Shown: positions 33,142-35,119 of the stretch, piece after piece
Numbering within the stretch: position 1 is the first letter of the stretch
Layout of the letters: each line of letters begins with the position of its first letter
Source: Microcoleus sp. bin48.metabat.b7b8b9.023
GTDB taxonomy: Bacteria; Cyanobacteriota; Cyanobacteriia; Cyanobacteriales; Microcoleaceae
Reading direction: 5' to 3'
Assembly (NCBI RefSeq): GCF_013299185.1
Contig: NZ_JAAFKG010000008.1
Coordinates: 1-35,119 of the forward strand
DNA: 35,119 nt
The notes under the pieces: model-generated
Databases searched by the model: none
Told to the model about the DNA's origin: nothing
The model's input: the letters and a program-made list of their open reading frames with translations, nothing else
Translations under genes and position numbers: made by a program

Positions 33142-33214
33142 GGGGAATTAGCTCAGTTGGTAGAGCACTACAATGGCATTGTAGGGGTCAGCGGTTCGAG
33201 CCCGCTATTCTCCA
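33142..33214 (+). tRNA. tRNA-Ala (anticodon GGC)
   Basis: A complete 73-nt cloverleaf: acceptor GGGGAAT/ATTCTCC with one G-T pair, D arm GCTC-AGTTGGTA-GAGC, anticodon stem CTACA/TGTAG with loop ATGGCAT (anticodon GGC, codons GCC/GCU), and T arm AGCGG-TTCGAGC-CCGCT. The discriminator base is A and the CCA end is not encoded. The G-C-rich acceptor carries no G3-T70 loss: position 3 G faces T70, the alanine identity pair. Confidence 0.95.
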
Positions 33215-33238
33215 TATTCTCCATAAGTCAAGATGAGA

Positions 33239-33287
33239 CGGCGGTTGAAACCGCGTCTACAAAAACCAAGTCCGCCTCCGCGGACTG
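33239..33287. repeat. GCGGTTGAAACCGC / GTCCGC-GCGGAC palindrome pair, copy 2
   Basis: Same order and spacing as at 4716-4765. A related single palindrome CGCGGTTTCAACCGCG follows at 33354-33369, between two direct copies of GCGTATTCTT (33311-33320 and 33371-33380). Confidence 0.75.
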
Positions 33288-33463
33288 AAGAGAATAACAT
33301 AATTTTTAAAGCGTATTCTTGAGTGCACTTGGAGTGGGTTTTGTGTGTATACACGCGGTTTCAACCGCGAGCGTATTCTTAAATTCGATCGCACCACACA
33401 CCACAAAAACCAACTTTCCCCTAAAATCAAAACAGTCTACCCGCAACCAACAAAGCGCTACCT

Positions 33464-34615
33464 GTGGCAAACTCAACTGAACCCAACAATCCAGAGATAA
33501 CGAGTCAGCTTGCGCGATCGCCTCTGTACGAACTATCATTGCAGCTCAAAGGTCGAATGGTGCCCTTTTCCGGGTGGGAGATGGCAGTGCAGTACGCAGG
33601 TATCAGCAGCGAACACCAAGCAGTACGCCAGCAAGCAGGAATGTTCGACATTTCCCACATGGGAAAATTCTGTTTGAGAGGGAAACAGGTAATAGAAAAA
33701 TTTCAACCCTTAGTACCGTCAGACTTAAGTCGGTTGCAACCAGGACAAGCTCAATATACAGTCTTATTAAATGACAAAGGCTGCATCCTAGACGACATTA
33801 TTTTCTACTGCCAAGAACCCGATAAAATTACGGGCGAAGAACGGGCAGCAATCATTGTCAACGCCGCCACTCGCATCACAGACAAAGCCTGGATTGTCGC
33901 CCACTTAGACTTGAGCGAACTTATTCTCACCGACATCTCCGAAGACCAAGTTTTAATTGCAATTCAAGGCCCGGAAGCTGTTAACTATCTCCAGCCTTTT
34001 GTGGAAGACAACCTCGCACCAATTAAAGCTTTCGGACACTTAGAAACTAAGTTATTGGGACAACCGAGTTTTATCGCCAGAACAGGTTATACCGGCGAAG
34101 ATGGATTTGAAATCATGGTGGATATAGAAACCGGAAAACAAGTCTGGCAAAAATTCCTAGATGCTGGCGTTGTTCCCTGCGGTTTGGGTGCGAGAGATAC
34201 TTTGCGTTTAGAAGCGGCAATGGCACTTTACGGTCAAGATATCGATGACAATACTACACCTTTAGAGGCTGGATTGGGTTGGGTAGTTCACCTCGATAGC
34301 AAAGGCGATTTTATTGGGCGCGAGGTTTTGGAAGAGCAGAAAGCCACGGGAGTATCGAAGCGGTTGGTAGGGTTGGAAATGCAGGGGCGGCATATTGCGC
34401 GCCACGGCTATCCGATCATAGTTGCAGGGGAAAAAGTAGGAGAAGTTACTAGCGGTACATTATCGCCTACATTGAATCGGGCGGTAGCCCTCGCGGTTGT
34501 TCCAGCAAAATTAGGTAAAATTGGCCAGCAGTTAGAAGTTGAGATTCGCGGGAAAAATTACCCGGCTACGGTGGTGAAAAAGCCATTTTATCGATCGCCA
34601 AATCGCCCAAATTAA
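33464..34615 (+). CDS. gcvT: Aminomethyltransferase, T-protein of the glycine cleavage system
   Basis: 383 residues. It transfers the methylene group from aminomethyl-GcvH to tetrahydrofolate and releases ammonia. The family blocks are SPLYELSLQLKGRMVPFSGWEM, split here as SPLYELSL and MVPFSGWEM; then MFDISHMGK, LLNDKGCILDD (containing the catalytic Asp), ARTGYTGEDGFEI, GLGARDTLRLEAAMALYG and the C-terminal GEVTSGTLSPTLNRAVALA. The start is a GTG at 33464; no nearer ATG would keep the N-terminus. In many cyanobacteria gcvT stands with gcvH and gcvP, but here it is 14 kb away on the other strand. No riboswitch is visible upstream, only repeats. Confidence 0.96.
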   Translation: MANSTEPNNPEITSQLARSPLYELSLQLKGRMVPFSGWEMAVQYAGISSEHQAVRQQAGMFDISHMGKFCLRGKQVIEKFQPLVPSDLSRLQPGQAQYTVLLNDKGCILDDIIFYCQEPDKITGEERAAIIVNAATRITDKAWIVAHLDLSELILTDISEDQVLIAIQGPEAVNYLQPFVEDNLAPIKAFGHLETKLLGQPSFIARTGYTGEDGFEIMVDIETGKQVWQKFLDAGVVPCGLGARDTLRLEAAMALYGQDIDDNTTPLEAGLGWVVHLDSKGDFIGREVLEEQKATGVSKRLVGLEMQGRHIARHGYPIIVAGEKVGEVTSGTLSPTLNRAVALAVVPAKLGKIGQQLEVEIRGKNYPATVVKKPFYRSPNRPN

Positions 34616-34618
34616 ATA

Positions 34619-35119
34619 AGGTTCGTAGTGAGGACTTCAGTCCGCATCAATCCGAGGACTAAAGTCCTTACTACAAACCAACACAATATCAATCTTTCAT
34701 ATTAAAGCGGTTCGTAGTGAGGACTTCAGTACGCATCAATCCGAGGACTAAAGTCCTTACTACAAACCAACACAATATCAATCTTTCATATTAAAGCGGT
34801 TCGTAGTGAGGACTTTAGTCCGCATCAATCCGAGGACTAAAGTCCTTACTACAAACCAACACAATATCAATCTTTCATATTAAAGCGGTTCGTAGTGAGG
34901 ACTTCAGTCCGCATCAATCCGAGGACTAAAGTCCTTACTACGAACCAACACAAGATCAATCTTTCATATTAAAACGGTTCGTAGTGAGGACTTCAGTCCG
35001 CATCAATCCGAGGACTAAAGTCCTTACTACGAACCAACACAAGATCAATCTTTCATATTAAAACGGTTCGTAGTGAGGACTTCAGTCCGCATCAATCCGA
35101 GGACTAAAGTCCTTACTAC
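34619..35119. repeat. 89-bp tandem array, family A palindromes, site 3 (continues past the window)
   Basis: Units start with GGTTCGTAGTGAGGACTT at 34620, 34709, 34798, 34887, 34976 and 35065; the last is cut by the window end. Each unit has two 24-bp arms in inverted orientation (GGTTCGTAGTGAGGACT and AGTCCTTACTACAAACC type) around GCATCAATCCGA, then a 28-bp linker (AACACAATATCAATCTTTCA and on). Units are nearly identical, indicating recent expansion. Confidence 0.95.

Noticed and set aside
33215..33463. Glycine riboswitch before gcvT.
   Set aside because: The region consists of dispersed palindromes; no conserved tandem glycine aptamer core could be seen.
34619..35119. Possible CRISPR array downstream of gcvT.
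   Set aside because: The 89-bp units have the same 'spacer' each time, so it is a plain tandem repeat.

Overview
The window is a piece of chromosome from a filamentous cyanobacterium, most likely of the Oscillatoriales (Microcoleus/Oscillatoria-like). The grounds are the very frequent HIP1 octamer GCGATCGC, a ferredoxin-dependent glutamate synthase of cyanobacterial type, a Ser/Thr kinase fused to a GUN4 domain, and many families of palindromic interspersed repeats between and even inside genes.

Layout. Positions 1-100 hold the last 32 codons of an ISKra4-like transposase. Then come ddl (D-Ala-D-Ala ligase), an AI-2E-family membrane protein, a Deg/HtrA protease with one PDZ domain, and a ferredoxin-MBL hydrolase, all on the plus strand and separated by repeat-rich gaps. 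On the minus strand, 5997-9043 carries an FHA-Ser/Thr kinase whose stop codon overlaps the start of a secreted GH44 glycosidase. A small DUF559 nuclease-like gene (9288-9689) lies in C/G-rich repeats. A kinase-GUN4 protein (10203-11537) follows, and then a two-gene AAA ATPase/RloB unit (13717 down to 11703) that resembles the RloAB/AbiL type of abortive-infection defence.

The glycine cleavage genes gcvP (14047-17043) and gcvH (18744-19133) are both on the minus strand and look like one operon. They are separated by an IS200/IS605-type element carrying an intact tnpB on the opposite strand. The right end of that element appears to supply the gcvH stop codon. gcvT lies alone at 33464-34615, behind a tRNA-Ala(GGC) gene. 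Next come an alpha/beta hydrolase, a 0.75-kb tandem array of a palindromic repeat, a membrane-anchored phosphodiester glycosidase, a 1.1-kb gap containing a decayed tnpB right end, and the 1564-residue glutamate synthase gene.

From 28.8 to 33 kb the window is a small accessory island. It contains a hypothetical gene and its deleted duplicate, a Uma2 nuclease, a frameshifted small gene, a TPR-Arr (rifampin ADP-ribosyltransferase) fusion, a DUF433 antitoxin without its toxin, and a second antitoxin-like gene whose toxin is reduced to scraps. The window ends inside an 89-bp tandem array of the same palindrome family found at 5.7 kb and 20.1 kb.

Candidates most worth following are the AAA-RloB pair, the TPR-Arr fusion, the tnpB element in the gcv operon (with a hairpin that covers its own Shine-Dalgarno sequence), and the in-frame repeat insertions in gcvP and the phosphodiester glycosidase. 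No wholly new system can be proven from sequence alone.
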